Source of the DNA: Parus major
Taxonomy: Eukaryota; Chordata; Aves; Passeriformes; Paridae
Length of the DNA: 64,000 bases
NCBI RefSeq assembly: GCF_001522545.3
Contig: NC_031770.1
Span: forward strand, 93,162,851 to 93,226,850
Direction: 5' to 3'
Within the stretch, counting starts at the first letter, position 1; each line of letters begins with the position of its first letter. The notes under the pieces were generated by a model. That model did no database searches. It had not been told where the DNA came from and saw nothing but the letters and a program-made list of their open reading frames with translations. The position numbers were made by a program, and so were the translations under genes. Below, one piece after another: positions 1 through 14,900 of the stretch.

Positions 1-3000
1 AACAGAAATATTATTGTTATGTGACATAGTATAGAAATTCATATCAATGCAAATGAGGGGGAAAAACTTAAAGAAAATAAATGAATACTTCAGTACCTGT
101 GGGTATATTCCTTTGACCCATCTTCAATAAAGGATGGTCCTTTAAATTCCATACTGATTTTTGTGGCAGATAAGTAAATGCTTTCTACCTTTCAAAGGTG
201 ACCTGCTATTTGGTGTCCATATTTTTTCATATTTAAAATAATGAGACCAGGAATAGCAAAATTATGTACATGATCATAGAAGGTAATATTTACACTGTGT
301 TACTGATGAAAATATGCTTGAAGACCTTCTTTGTATTCACTTGTTTAAACAAAGAATTAATTCATGCTGAAGCCTCTTCAAATGCATGGATATGACATGG
401 TCTACTCTCGATCACAAAGAAAATAGCATAGGTGCTGGTTCACTCTTCAGTGCTGGCTTCCTCACTGACATTTACTGTGTGCTTGTCATTCTTTTAATGA
501 TCTATGAATTCTATGAATTCGAACAATTGGAAAGGGAAAACAGACACTTTGCATTCTTTGCTGGAAATTGGATTTAAAAACATGGAAAACTGAAAGTCTG
601 AATGTGATTACAGATTTAACTACAAGCATCAGGGGTCAAAAAACATAATAAACCATTGGGGTATCAGCAGAATAAGGTCAGAATAGTGTAAGAGTCACAA
701 AATTTTACATATAACTTGAGGAAACAGAACAAAATAGCACTAATTTGCCTCAGAATAATAAAATATAGGGGTCACGTATGTTTGCTCTTTGACTTGGCAA
801 ACAAATGCTTATTATAGTTCAGTATTTTGTTGTGATTAATATCCATTCACAAGTCAAGCCCTGATTCAGCAGTATGTCCACATTTAACCACATAGTGAAC
901 TGCAAAATATATACTTTATTATTTTGTTGGGTTGCAGCAAAGATATAACTACTACTAAATCTATTATTAAATTATAAAGACTTAAATTAGTGAATCTAAT
1001 ATTTGCTGTATACACATTTGGGTCATAACTTCAAAACCAGTGAGTATTTCAGCTGAAAATTTTAACACAGAAGTACACAATGCAAAGGGTAAACAATGTC
1101 CCCATTTGCTACCATTGGATATGCATTGATAACTATGATGCTGTCATCAGCTCCCATGCAGTTCATACTGTGGTGTTCCCTGCATCTGGACATCCCAGCC
1201 TGTCCTGCTGTAGCCCTGAGCATGGTTTACTACACCTGTGACATTTTTGGAGACTTATGCTGAGAAAGAAAAATACCAGACTGGACACCAGAAAATTACA
1301 ACTAATTGTCTGCTGGTTGGCTGGTCAATATGTTTCTGTTTTAGTGCCCCAGAGCAAAACTCATCCTTCAGGCACTGTTTTGAGAAAAGAATGAGGAAAA
1401 GTCACCAAGGTAGAAACAGTCCCTTGAGGATGTTCCACAACTCTGGAACTGCATCAACAGCAAGACTTCTTCTGCTGACTCAGCTACACTGGAACAGGTG
1501 GGTTTGGAATAAGAGTGTAGGCTTTGCCAAGGGAATAAAGGAAAACAAGATATATATAGTGTATGTTCCTATTGTGTATATAGTGAATATGTAGTGTATG
1601 TTCCCTACATTATAGCTTTTGTTCCAAACTTTTTTTTACTAAAGTAAAAAATGAGAGTCAAGAAGTTGTAATTAACTTATTTATCATTTTTAGACTAATG
1701 CTAGTTATATTGAATAATGTAACTAATGCAAATGAGATGATAATTTTGCCCTGCTCTGAAGAGTTACAACAACATAGGAAATGCAAAACAGAAAATAAAA
1801 CCTGCAGCATCATTCTTGGGATCTGAGGAAAAATGCTTTGTTCCCTGAAGCTTTACCCCATACCACATGCATTAAAAAAAAAAACCCAAAAAAACAAAAC
1901 AAAACAAAAAGCTATAAAGATCAAATAATTCAATGGTCAAACTTGGTTCTATCAAGTGATGCAAAACAGTCTTTACCAAAAACAACTAGAGCAAAAAAAT
2001 TAATCTAAATTATTCAAAGTAACAGAATAGTCTTTCCCAGTATAAATACTTTACTGTTGACATTTGTTACAGTAGTAATAATAATTACAGCTAGTAATAA
2101 TAATGTTTTTTCTTTGAGTTTACACAGGACATGTTGGATTTACTATGGGGAAGGATACTACAACAGACTAGTGGTGGGTTTTTTTTCAAAGGGAGGTGAT
2201 TATGTAAACCAGAGGTGCACATAAAATGCAAACGGACAACCTAAAACACCAGAATTTTTCATGTTTTCTGATATTTCACGTGTTTTTTCCAAACATGTAA
2301 TCAGCTTATATAGCTCCATTCACACCTTTATATTTAACACAGTATCCTAGATATTTTATTCAACAAACCCTAAAAGTAATAGTGTAAATAGACAAAACAG
2401 TAACTCCTTTAATTTCTCACATTTTTTAACTGATTAGACAACATTTTAGCTTTCACAGAAGCAAATACTATAATTAAGTCTATCAATTTCATTACAACTC
2501 ATCCTCATTCTCCAGAATTATCCTTCTGTACCTTGATTCATCCAAAAGAGCATCTGGAATGTATCATTGTAATCTGTGGCTTATTGTGAATTCTGCTTTT
2601 AGAAAGTCCACTAAAAACATGTTCATCCCTGTGATTTTTGTGTACAGGATAAAAGGTGCCAAAGAGGGGTCCACATACAGCCTTGGGGATGGTCTGCCTT
2701 GGGAAGGATGCAGAGGTTCCTGCTCCTTGTCACCCACAGTGTCCTTGCTGCAGAAGTCTCACCTGTATGGGAGGTAGCTCAGCCACCAGAGCACGCAGCA
2801 GCTGCTGCCAAGCAGGCCCTATTTGCAGCACAGAGAGCTGGGAGGTGACTAAAACCATGAGATGATGCCATGCTGCTGCCAGCAGAAGAGGCTGTCCACT
2901 GCTGCCTGCTGCCAAGGCATCTTCTCATATGCTCATTTGGCTGCTTACCTTGCCTGATGCCAAGCCCGTTCAGTTCACTGAGCTGGCAGAAAACAAATAC

Positions 3001-5071
3001 AGAAATAAATTAATTTTAAAAAAGTTAATTTCTGCTGGCATATTGAGCTAGATCTTGGCTTGGGAGAGAGAGCAGAACTGCACACCCAGGGATGAGGGGG
3101 ACATGAGGCAAAGCAGAATGCCCTCATTTTATGCCAGCAGAGAGAAGAGGTCAGTGCTCTCTTCAGAACTCATCCTGAGTTAACCAAACAGCCAATTTCA
3201 ACAGTAAACAGTTTTCTTAAATGCTTAAAAGTTAAACCAAGCCCTTTAGAGAGGACAGGTCCAGAACTGAGGAGTCAGTAATCTCAGTAGGAGGCTAAGG
3301 ACAGCAGGCAGGCAGAAGCAGATCAGGGGAGGGACCCCCTTGCCTATCTGAACTGATTCACAATAGCATGTCTTCTTCTGAGAAAAAGTCAAGAGAGCTT
3401 AAACTTAAAACATTAAAATGCAACAGGAAGGGTAAATAGTTACTTTCTGAGAATTGGAGACTAGAGTCAGGAGAATTTTCAGCTGGAACTTTTTACTCAG
3501 TGCCATGAAAAGCAGAAACTGGATCCGACGGCATCAAACTCCTAGGATGAACCACGTTGGAGTCCTCACACAGTCAGCTACACTTCAATGGGTACAAAGG
3601 TAATTTTTCAAACTACTGATATAACCAATAACAATGTTTGTTCAAAAATTTCAAACTAAAAATCAAATTTCCAGTGAATTACTTTCGCCCAGTACTAAGG
3701 CTGTCATTTCTTATTAAAACATACCTGAATTTTTTTCAGTCCCCCAGGACAGTGAAACTACTCTGCATGAATGATTCCTTCATGTGAAAAATTCTCTTAT
3801 GCTTTGTAAGCATAAATGGAATTTGGAAGTTATCTGACAAAGAGGTTGTCCCTCGTGAGACTGCCAAAGGAATCCATATGCAGTTTATGAAATGTGTATG
3901 ATGTTATAAAAGTGTCATGCCACTGAACACCTTTATATATGCGAAGCCTGCTACTTGTGACAGTGCTTCTGTCATTTAGCTCCAAGTTCAGAGAGGATGA
4001 GCAAACTGTAGCATAAAGAAGACACACCATATAGGTGAGACAGCCAAGAAACACTGGACGGGATAAGGACTAGGAATGACTTGTTAAAGCAGTTCTCTGC
4101 TTTTTAATTTAGAGAGAACTTTTGTGGCAGAGAAATTTCCCTGGATGGCTTCCAGATTTTGGTTGGTGACCATCTAAATAAAAATAACCAAGGAAGTGCT
4201 GGAAGTAGGGATCAGAACTACATGCCTTTGCTCACAGAGAAGAGCCCTGAACAGACAGCAAAATCTCCTTATCTTCTCCTGGAGAGTAGCCGAATTTCAA
4301 AAGAAACACAGTGCAGAGTTTTTCTTCTCTAAAATGTTCCATAAAAGTTACAAGATTTATTATGACTCATGTTTATCCTCCAAAGGCTGAAAATTAGACT
4401 TCTTCAGCTGCCAGGGACAGAAGTAACTAAGCTGGGGCTTAGATATACCCTGTGACTTCAGCTCCCAGAGACAGTCACCTGACTTCAGATCCTTTTGGGT
4501 CTGAACCCAAGAATCTTAACGGCATTTCCCTGGCTGCACATGCCTAACATCTTTCCTAAGTCATCTGCTCCAAAGCTGTTCTTGTTCTTGTACCACACAC
4601 CAAGATAATTCTTCTTTAGGCAGTTTGCTCTTGAATTTAATGTTTGATGTTGTAGTATATGGACTCTGTATTTGCAGATAAATTCACAATATCTTATGAA
4701 ATTCTGGCAATCAAATAACATTCTGCTCTTAGTACTTTGGCCTCAAGAAGTGCTATATTTCACTAAGTATAATCATGTTAAAATAAATATACTTGCTCTC
4801 TCATTCTGTCAGTATAGATTATCATTATGGCCTTGCACTAATGTGTTATTTTCCACATGTCCAGGGATTTACAGGACTCCCTCAAGCTTTGAAACAAGCC
4901 ATTACATATACAACAAAAGCACTGTTCTTAGTCTAATCATGTATTGCTTCACTTCTGTTTTTTCCTGAGGCTGCTTTGTTTTCTGGAACCTTACAATGTA
5001 CTTACAAAAATCTAATGCACCTGGTGCTTATTTCTTTTAAAAGTCCTGTGTAAAATGGCAGCAGACAGCAA
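1..5071. other. AT-rich non-coding stretch
   Basis: No gene is supported here. The open frames are short, overlap on both strands and show no family motif; the longest (plus strand, 1238-1594, 118 codons) runs into a low-complexity TATA-like tail. An A-rich tract lies at about 1873-1911. A slightly GC-richer patch at 2650-2960 contains several GCTGCTGCC-like words but no convincing exon boundaries. I read this as intergenic or intronic bird DNA. Confidence 0.6.
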
Positions 5072-5072
5072 T

Positions 5073-5164
<92 letters not shown>

Positions 5165-5736
5165 TCNNNNNNNNNNNNNNNNNNNNNNNNNNNNNNNNNN
5201 NNNNNNNNNNNNNNNNNNNNNNNNNNNNNNNNNNNNNNNNNNNNNNNNNNNNNNNNNNNNNNNNNNNNNNNNNNNNNNNNNNNNNNNNNNNNNNNNNNNN
5301 NNNNNNNNNNNNNNNNNNNNNNNNNNNNNNNNNNNNNNNNNNNNNNNNNNNNNNNNNNNNNNNNNNNNNNNNNNNNNNNNNNNNNNNNNNNNNNNNNNNN
5401 NNNNNNNNNNNNNNNNNNNNNNNNNNNNNNNNNNNNNNNNNNNNNNNNNNNNNNNNNNNNNNNNNNNNNNNNNNNNNNNNNNNNNNNNNNNNNNNNNNNN
5501 NNNNNNNNNNNNNNNNNNNNNNNNNNNNNNNNNNNNNNNNNNNNNNNNNNNNNNNNNNNNNNNNNNNNNNNNNNNNNNNNNNNNNNNNNNNNNNNNNNNN
5601 NNNNNNNNNNNNNNNNNNNNNNNNNNNNNNNNNNNNNNNNNNNTTCCTTCTCTTCTTTCCTTCCTTCCTTCTCTTCTTTCCTCCTCTTCTTTCCTCCTTT
5701 CCTTCTTTCTTTCCTCCTTTCCCTCTCTTTTCTTTC
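5072..5736. repeat. CTTT/CCTT microsatellite interrupted by an assembly gap
   Basis: About 95 bases of uninterrupted CTTT units (5072-5166) lead into a run of 477 N (5167-5643). The right side (5644-5736) is an imperfect pyrimidine tract of CCTT, CTCTT and CTCCTTT units. The plus strand is almost purely pyrimidine on both flanks, so the gap is most simply an unresolved expansion of the same repeat. The two long open frames that cross it are artefacts of repeat plus N. Confidence 0.95.
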
Positions 5737-8700
5737 AAAATTTCATTACAACTATTGTAATAGTTCCATTGCAATCCCATGCTCCAGATGGGACAGCACA
5801 GAGGAACACATGATGGCTCACTTGCTACTAATGTGTTTGTGTTTCTGTCCAACAAACACTGATGGTCTGCTCACTTGAAGGGACTGGGAAATGCTCCAAA
5901 ATTCCTCAGTTCAGATGTGCCCAAAGAAGGTCTCTTGGCTATATTTACTTTTAGCATCCTTTGCAGTCCCTACTGACACACACCTCACACCAATTTAAAA
6001 GGGAAATTTTATGAATCCATACCGACACTTTCAGCAGGGACACTTTCAACACGGACACTTTGATCACATTGATCATATGTTTTTATGAATGTCCTTCCAT
6101 TCCTGTATATTGGCTGGAAATAAGTACTTTGGCTACCTCTTTTTGATAGTGGCTTCTGCATGAATTCGACAGGATAAGTTACTCATGCAAGTCATGTGGA
6201 AAGGCTGCTGAGACAAAACACTGAGAAGAAATGTATGGGGTGGACAGGAGGCTATTGTACTAGGGCATTTGCAAATGCCATCAAGGAGCCTGAAAGAGAT
6301 ATCTGGTCTAGGGAAGTAATGGAAATAAATTGTGCTGCAAAGTAAAAAACAAAGCTGATACACAAGACAGAGGGAGAGAAGCCAGTGGGGAGGTGTGGAC
6401 TTCACAGTGGAAGTCCAAGCTAGCTCAGGTGCCACCACCCTGACAGTACTTTGGAGGAGAACAGCAGGTTCTAGTCTGACTCTTCTCCTGGTGCAGCATG
6501 GGCAATCCCTGACTATCACAGCAGGTAACAACTGGACAAGGTGTGGAGGGATTGCACTCTGTCAGAGCTGGGTGAAAACACAACAGGAGTCTGCCCACAG
6601 AGAACCATAAAATAGGCAGTGGTTGTAGGAATATGAGCAGATCAAGCAACAAAGTGAGATCTAAGGACAGACCTAGTGTGTGTGGACAGGGCAGGGAAGC
6701 AATAGCTAATCCTGGAGCCTAACAAGAGACCACAGTCCCAAAAGAGTGCTAGCTTTGCTATATAAGCACAACCCCAAGTCCTGATACTGGGTTTTGTCTT
6801 TCCTTAGTCTGATGTTTTACAAGTAAAGAGAGGAAATATGCTACAGAGACAGCATCTGCTGCCCTCTAAAATCCACTACCAAAAGCTGAGACAGACGGAG
6901 GTGTCTCCCTGCCTGCAATCACTGAATTAGCAGCTTTTGTACAATGTAGCCTCAAAGTTGATCAAGTTACAGAGTAGCTTGTTTATGACTGCTGCAGTGA
7001 TCGCTTAACTTGGTGGAAATGTCCAGCTGCCTGTCTTTGTGTTGATGTGACACGGAGATAGCCACAATTTGCTCCACCACAAATGGCAGAAATAGTGGGA
7101 TATACAGTTCTTCCAAGAGGTTGCTGTTGTTGTGCTTTGCAGTACTTGGCGTTAGACAGAAGGTCTTGGGAGGTGAGATCTAGCTAGAATTACCTACAGG
7201 GACTATTGATGTCTCTGCTAAAGTAAAGTAAATTGCAGGGGGAGAAAAGATCTGCTGAAGAACAGAAGAGAGAAAATACTCAGAAGCTGATTAATACTCC
7301 ACTGTCTACCATTCAGGGTAGGAACAAATCTTCAGAATTTTCAGTTTTGACCAAATAAAAGGTTGAAATTTTCATTATCTGTGACACAGGTATGCCAAAT
7401 GGTTTTCAAAAAATATTACTGTCATGTTTTCTTGTACCTACCACAATATGGCCTGTAGCAGCATACTTCTAGATATAGGTATAGTGAGGGCTTGTCCATT
7501 ACTAGGATAGACTGCCTTGAGTTTCTTTGCTGGGTGGGTCTACTATGCTGCAACACCTTGAAAATATATGAGAAACTGTTCATAATTCCTGTTTTTAAAA
7601 AAAAAAAAAGACTGGGCAACGGACAGGGAAGGTGTGAGGGGGAAGCCTTAGGGGGATGAAGCAAGAGGTCCAACTCAAAACCTAGAATCGGTTTGTTTCC
7701 AAGGTAGACTAAAGGAAGTAGAGCACTTAGGTGTTTCAAAGGTAGTATTAATAATTTTCTAAAATTCTCCAGAAGTCCATTTTCTAAATAAGCCTGCATT
7801 GATAATAATAGAAAACTAGTCTTGAAAGCGATCCCCTGGGATTAGGGGAATTTGATAAGATACGTGTGTGAGTCAAAAGACTTAGTGCAGGGTAGTGAGC
7901 AATGAGGAAGATGAAGTTTTCCACTGGATTTAAACTGTTCATCTTGGGTTTTGTATCTTTAACCAAGCTGCACCTGGTATTGCTTACAAGGAATGTAAGA
8001 TAAATCAGACATGACATTTACCATGCTTTCATGCAAGTTCCTATTACTTTCACTTAGATTACTTGCTGTAAATGGTGGCTTCGTATAGACACTTCCTCCT
8101 AGACAAGAGACACTTATGATTTGTAACGAGCAACAACAAAAGGCTACAGAGTATAGAACTGACAACTGCCTCACAGTCATATTTAAAGGGTTTGCAGACT
8201 TTGCCCTTATGTGCTTCTCCGCTAATACCTGAGTGGGATACAGGTAATTAGCAGCTTGGAGAAGTGGTGAGGAGCACAAGCAAGTTAAAATTGGCTACAA
8301 CTGGCTAAAAATTACCTAGTAGCCTTCTGTCTGGTGCTTTCCAAACTTAAAACCTAGACACTGTCTGTCTGTGCTCTCAAACCAAGAAACCCAGAAACCC
8401 TCTGCCTGGTGCCTTCAAACCAATGGGGGCCACAAGTGAGACAGCTGGTTCTGGTGGCAGCAAAAGTAATTTCTTCCACAAGGACCATAGGTGTGACAGA
8501 CATGGCTGAGAACAAGGTGGATGTCTGGTGTGCAGTTGAATCCCAAACCACCATTGGAAGGAGCCCACAGGGAGAGGATGGTGTGAGCTGCCCTAATAAG
8601 CAAATCATGGCTTGGTCACCCCTGATCTAGGTGAATTATTTGCCTACATTAAAGCACAAAGATGCTTGAGTGATTTAACAGTTCAAGAATGTCAGCTTGT

Positions 8701-11379
8701 CACTGAAGAGATTATATTTGCACATAAATACTTGCATTCATACAAAAAGCTCTTGGTTTTTTTTGTAAGAGTGGCACAAATTTTTCTGTTGCTTGAATTA
8801 TTGCCTATATGGTTTAGTTAGCCTCCTATAAGCACCTTTGTTTTTCTTCCAGAGTCTGCAGGGACATCATTAATAAAACTGGAGCCTAACACTTCTTAGT
8901 GTGGAGGTGTTAAATTGTTTGAATTTAAATAAATATGGAAAATTTATATCTCTAGTCATCGTTATTTGGTATTCCTCAATGTCCATGTAAAAATTTTCAG
9001 TCACTCAATGAGATAACAGAAAATATGGTACATCACTGTCAATTATTTTTTTTTACTTAATTTTCCCTAAATTCTTCTTGAGAGTCCAGATCATTAAATC
9101 AGGAGACTGCAAAATAAACTTCCTTTACTAAAAAGTGTTCCTATCCAAACTTGCAAAGAAATTTAAAGCAAATGAAATTGAAAGGCTCAAAAGCCAAGTA
9201 AAATCCAAACAGCAAAAGTATTTTAATAAGAAAAAGCCAACATAATTTTTAAACAATCCTATGATTTTTTGAGGCTGACTCATGATTCCGTAATGTTTAA
9301 AGTTGGCAATACTGATACCCTGTGATTTAGATGACTAATCACAGACTGAAAAGCTAATAATCAAAGTAAGCAGTTTGTGAAGTACCCGCAGACTAGAAAA
9401 TATGTATCTCAACTACTCAGCAAAGGCTTATGTATAAATTGACAACAAAGAGAATCAGTTTATATAACTGTTTCACAAAGACAGAAAAGAGCTAATCAGT
9501 TAATCAGTTATTTTATTTGTATCACATAATGCTACCAGCTGCAGTACTGAGTGTGAAGAGGGAAGAGCATGAAATGGAGAGAATAACAGGGTAGCGCTTC
9601 AGCACTGCATTCACAGGGAACAGGGAAGTGTGGATGGAATTCAGCAAGCAAAATGCAAGAGTAAAAACTTGTTTGAAATAAGAGTGCAATTACACTGCAC
9701 ACCAGATGAGAACATACCTGGGGGAAGGAGGGAAGCAAGCACACATGGAAGTTACAGAAAAGTGATTTTCTGGCCATAAAGAGTTAAATCTGGGTTAGAA
9801 ATGCAGTCCATGGAAGATGACTATGGGGAAGACTAAAGAGAATAAAAGCAGAAGACGAAACATAATTTGCAGACAGGTGGAGGCAACAGGGGTGACTCCT
9901 GGTTTCTTGGCGGGTTTTCTGATTAGATCAATTTTTTGTGCACAGTAGTTCTCAGCTGGGCTCTTTTCAATCTTACATCTTATCTGATGTCTGTAAGCAG
10001 ACAGCAGAAGGAGGTATATGTAGCACATGCTTGGCACCAGTTATATTTCCTAACAAGAAGATGGATTTTTTTCTGTAACTCTGCTCATAGCAAAGTGATG
10101 TTGGCAGAAAGCTAAAGCATCTACACATATTGAAGCTGCTCAATCAGCTTAGATCCCTTAAAGTAAAAATGACAAGGAAGAATGCTTTCTAATTTTCAGA
10201 AGTTAAAGAGAAATACAGCTAATATGACAGTTGAAGAAATACAGTTAATATGGTGGAACTTAATTTATTGACTTGCAAAGGCAGAAAACAAAACCATTTT
10301 GAAAAGGAACACCAGGTTTCTCTGAATTAGTATTTTTGTTGCTACTTCATAGCAAAATATAAAGAATGTGCAGCGTTGGCCCACAAATTTGTATCCTCTT
10401 TATATAAAATTTATGTCTTCTTTATATAAAATCTATATTCTCTTTATCTAAAATTCAATAGAGCTGTTAGTAGTTTCAGAAAATTTGCCCGCAAAGGCAT
10501 ATTTAATTACAAGTCTGCCAAATGGGAGTTTCGCTTTCTTTTGAAGAACCTGTTTTAGGCAGGGTATTACATTAGTAGGATCTCTAATCTGATCCTGCAT
10601 GGAAGCTCATATATCCCTGGGAAAAGGAAAACATGGCACACACTGTTTGAAAATGAAGGTTCAATAAAAGCAAGCAAACACAAGAAATTGGAGTGAATGG
10701 AGAAAAAATGTTCCATTTAGTATTAGTGCTTCCTATAGCAGCTGCCACTGATCAGCCATTATTGTAACATCTAAGGTGCGGCAAAATTGGAGTGGATCCC
10801 AAAATTCAAAAGAAGATTGCAGACTAAACAGGAAAGACAGGACGTATTTCACAGCTGTCCTCCAGATAGGAAAGATATTCCATTCCTTACTCCAGATGGA
10901 GAGCAGCTCACATTTGGATGCAGGGAGTGAGGGGGTGACTGAAATGCAGGGATTCATTCATGAGCTGCATGTACAATGCAGCTCGTTTGAACATGTTGCA
11001 GTAAGGTACTGGGAAAGGCAGGGGGGACATCAGCATAATTAATCCCATCATGCAGGAAATGTAGGGGTCACTGAAGGGAGCACTGTTGCAGGATACATGC
11101 CTCACATTCTGAGTGTGTCTGTTTTGCATTTAATAAATGCCTTAACATTAGCTATGGCATTCTAACTGCAGGGAACCCTTGTCTGGTGACAACTTCTGCC
11201 TCAGTTGACATAATTTCTTAATTAACTGTAAGATTTACTCAATAATATAGATATTTTTATAAAAAGGCATACAAGCACACAAAGGAAAAAAATATTTAAA
11301 TAAATATATTTCAGAGGGTGACAGAAATGTCAGTGACAAAACATCCTAAAAATGCTTCATGAAAAAAAAAAAGAGAGCT
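5737..11379. other. Non-coding stretch with minor repeats
   Basis: No gene is supported. A three-copy 15-bp tandem repeat beginning GACACTTT lies at 6024-6068. Short GC-richer patches at 6380-6610 and 8400-8620 hold overlapping open frames on both strands without recognisable domains or a clear acceptor/donor pair. An A-run lies at about 7596-7609. The rest is AT-rich unique sequence. Confidence 0.5.
6024..6068. repeat. Short 15-bp tandem repeat, three copies
   Basis: Three consecutive units start with GACACTTT at 6024, 6039 and 6054. The first two differ at only a few positions; the third diverges after the shared 8-base head. It is followed by a small ATTGATCAT-like palindromic stretch. 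No function is implied. Confidence 0.7.
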
Positions 11380-11970
11380 GTACCTGGGGTGCATCAGGCA
11401 GAACATCATCAGCCAATGAAGGGAGGGGATTGACCCACTCTGCTCTGTACTGGGGCTCTCTCACCTTGAAAATTGTGTGCAGTTTTGGGGGTCACAATAT
11501 GAGAAGGATACTAAGCTAAAGGAGGGCCACAAGAATAGTGAAGTGCTTCTCTCTCCATATGAGGAGCTGCTGAAGTCACTTGGTCTGTTTAGCCTGAAGA
11601 AAAGGAGACTGAAGGGAAACCTCATTGCAGTTACAACTTCCTTCTGAGGGGAAGAGGAGGGGCAGGCACTGATCTCTTCTCTGTGGTCACCAGTGACAGG
11701 ACCCAAGGAAATGGCCTGAGGCTGAGTCAGGGGAGGTTTAGGCTAAATATCAGGAAGAAGTTTCGCACACAGAGGGTGGTTGGACATTGGAACAGGTTCC
11801 CCAGGGAAGTGGTCATAGCACCAAACCTGAAATAGCTCAAGAGGCATTTGGACAAGACTCAGGCACAGGGTGTGACTCTTGGGGTGTCCCGTGCAGGGCT
11901 TGGATTTAGGCTTGAATATTGTGACAGGTCCCTTCCAACTCAGCATGTTCCATGATTCTTGATTCTATGA
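11380..11970 (+). mobile_element. CR1 LINE fragment, 3' end (plus strand)
   Basis: This is a 5'-truncated CR1 non-LTR retrotransposon of about 590 bp, covering the C-terminal end of the reverse-transcriptase ORF and the 3' UTR. One frame at about 11730-11815 reads FRLNIRKKFRTQRVVGHWNR, followed by FPREVV, the well-known CR1 ORF2 tail; other parts of the ORF carry several stops. The element ends in two imperfect ATTCTATG-type octamers instead of poly-A, which is diagnostic of CR1. It is truncated, interrupted by stops and inactive. The 5' boundary follows an A-rich run and is approximate. Confidence 0.93.
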
Positions 11971-14900
11971 AATGTACATGAAATGGACAAAAGTTGTTAT
12001 AAAGGTTTATAAAGAGCAACTCACCAAGCAATATACTCATGATAAACTGACAAAAGAACCGTGTGTATTTTCAAGAGGTGTTTTTAATATCCAGAGCATT
12101 TCAGTACATTTATTTAACTTAAAAAATAATAATATTCATGCAAAACATATAAAAATTAAACTGAAATAAATCTTGATTATTCTGCCAGCATATATAGACT
12201 TTGTAGAGGACATCCTGTATATTCTATGTGTTCTTACTATTCATACCATTTGATATATGTTTACAAGACATGATATTGTTCCACCCAGTTCACCTCTCCC
12301 CAGACACTTGTAAACTAACATACTAATCTAACAATAGACATTAAATATGACAGTTTGGGGATCTGCCTTGGGGAACTCAAATATTTATATTTTATTTCAT
12401 GAACACTTTGCAAGCTCATACACTTGTTTATGGTTTTTATTGCAACATTGAATTGTTTGTCTTGCTTCAAGGAAAGGAGATACTGATATATGAGGAGTGG
12501 TTCACATGTGCTTCTCTCTTCTATTTTCCCTAAGAATAAAGTTTGATTCATGTACTAAAGGCTTTGCCAGAAGCCTGCCTGTCCCTGACTGAAACTGTCA
12601 CAGCCTCTGCAGAATTAAATGGCAGCATGGGGGAAATGCAAAGGAATTGTGCACAAGTTGTTATGAGACAGTCTCGATACAGCTCTGGAGGGAAAAAAGG
12701 AACAGCACCCCAGAGCTCATCCCTCCAGAGGGACCTCTGCCTTGGCCTCTATATCCACAACAGTCTTTGAGTGCTGCTAAAGGTCAGGCCAGAGCAACCA
12801 AGGGTTTGAACATAAGTCAGGGAGTTCTGGAAGATCAAGACCTCCTCAGTGCTAGAGGGGTGGTTATGAGAAGAGATCAGGACAGCAGGATGCCTCCACT
12901 AGAGTAACTATCAATGCCTGCTGCAGTGAGCTCTGGAGTCATCTTGCAGAAAGGAGGCTCCCAGTAGTGCACTGAAACTAGGAACTAGTTTATGTCATGG
13001 AACTGCTCTGCTCTTACGATCATTAGCTCATTGCAGCTGTGCATCTCTATCTGAACAATTTATTTCTTCCCTGAAAAACCGTAAAATGTGGACGCAAAAT
13101 GACAACAAAATCCAAAATTTGGCAGTGCATGAACATGAATTCTTGCATTTCAGCCTGCATGACACCTAGCAAAAATCTGCCTCATATCCACCATCATGTC
13201 TGCCTCATTTCACTCTCCAAGCTCACATCACTACTTGCTCTGCAGCCTCTCAGATGACCACTGAAATCTCCTTAAGTAGAATCCTTTTCTGAAGATCTGT
13301 TAACCTCCAACAGATCTGTGATTTTTGGTAGAGAAAAGAAAAACAGGTAGCCATTTCACAGTACTGCTTGGGTGTATTTGATCTGAGAACTGCCAGGATA
13401 TAACCCTCAACTCCCCCACTGATGATGATGCTGTTAGATCCCTGATGCACAACTAACAGACTGATTAGAAGTGAGACTGTGGCCCCAAGGAAAACGTGAA
13501 AGCAGACAACCAGCATAGCTGCAGTGTAGCAACTCTGGGCCCAGGACTGTGATGGTGAGCTCAGCTCACAGCAGCAAAGAGCCTGGGGACGAGAGAGGGC
13601 TGTGGGTCAGACAGCAGGGACTCCCCAATGCCACAGAGCCGCCAGAGGGGCTGGGAGTATCAAAAAACCAAACCACCTCAGCCATGAAGGTGCTGTACAT
13701 ATAGTGGATGGGATTCACATGACTCATATTCCTGCTCTCCATAGGCAACAGAGAGAAGCAGGCACCCTGAGAGAGACATCCAGATGGGTTTCTATAGCAG
13801 ACAGATGAGCCATCTCTGAAAGCCTCTTCTCTCCATTGACTGCAAAGGCTGACTACACAGGATCCACTGCAGTGTACTCTGTGGCTCAAAGAAATTGAAA
13901 ATTATTGCACCACAGTTAGCTTGACTCTATTTTCCAAATATACAACTCATCTCGGACTTCTATATATTCTGAATTTTGAAAAAAAATTGTTTACTTCTGC
14001 TGGTTTAAATACTAGTTACTCACCAGTCAGTTTTGCATTTTGCTTCTTTTATATTACATGATAATAGGCATGAAAGATTTTTATTATAATATTTATAAGT
14101 ATATTTACACACATATATCTAGCCTACACATAAATGTTTGAATGCAGATATTTTTAAAATTTTGTTCTCAGCCTTCACTGTCAAGTATCATTGCTGTTTT
14201 AAAAAGCATTTATATGAATATTTACATTTGAAAGTGTGCTACTAGAGATTTACAGTAAGCTTTCACATGCCGTATTTCAAATGCATATAATGGTATACAT
14301 CTTGTTTTAGTCAGTAGACTCGAGCATAGCCTGTTCCATATTTTTCTGGGTTCTTCTGAAACCTTTGAAATAGAAATCAATTACCAGTGATTTTAAGGGG
14401 GTTTTGACTGGACACCTTATTATCTTATTAAAACAAGTGGCCCACTTTACTTCTATTTTAAAATTCTCACTAAGTTGGAAGGCACAGTAATAGCACTGTC
14501 ACTCTGAGAAATGCCATACACCTCACCTGAAAAGACATGTTTGGAGAGGTAAAAACACATTTGGAAAGAAAACCTGTAATTGCTATAAAAGTCACAGGTT
14601 CTGTGAGGTTGGAAGCAAAGAGTAGCAAATGTGGTGGCTGACCTGAGGCTTATTATCTGCTTCACCCTACTGTATCATCCACTTCTACCAAGGCCGATGT
14701 TCATATTTCAAGCTCTACATAAAGAGCTGAGGCTAAATCCCCAAGTCCTTCACCAAAACTGGTGTTAATTTAACTTAATTTTCAGCCATAGGTTCTTGCT
14801 GTGTTTTTGACTGCAATGTAGGAAAGCACACTCCTGTCAGATCCTTTTACTCTGCTCTAGATTTGTGTTCAGCAGTCTGGGGAACCTCCTCACCTTCCCT

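Noticed and set aside
5037..5855. 252- and 272-codon frames across the CTTT repeat
   Set aside because: They consist of repeat-encoded residues and unknown bases in the gap.
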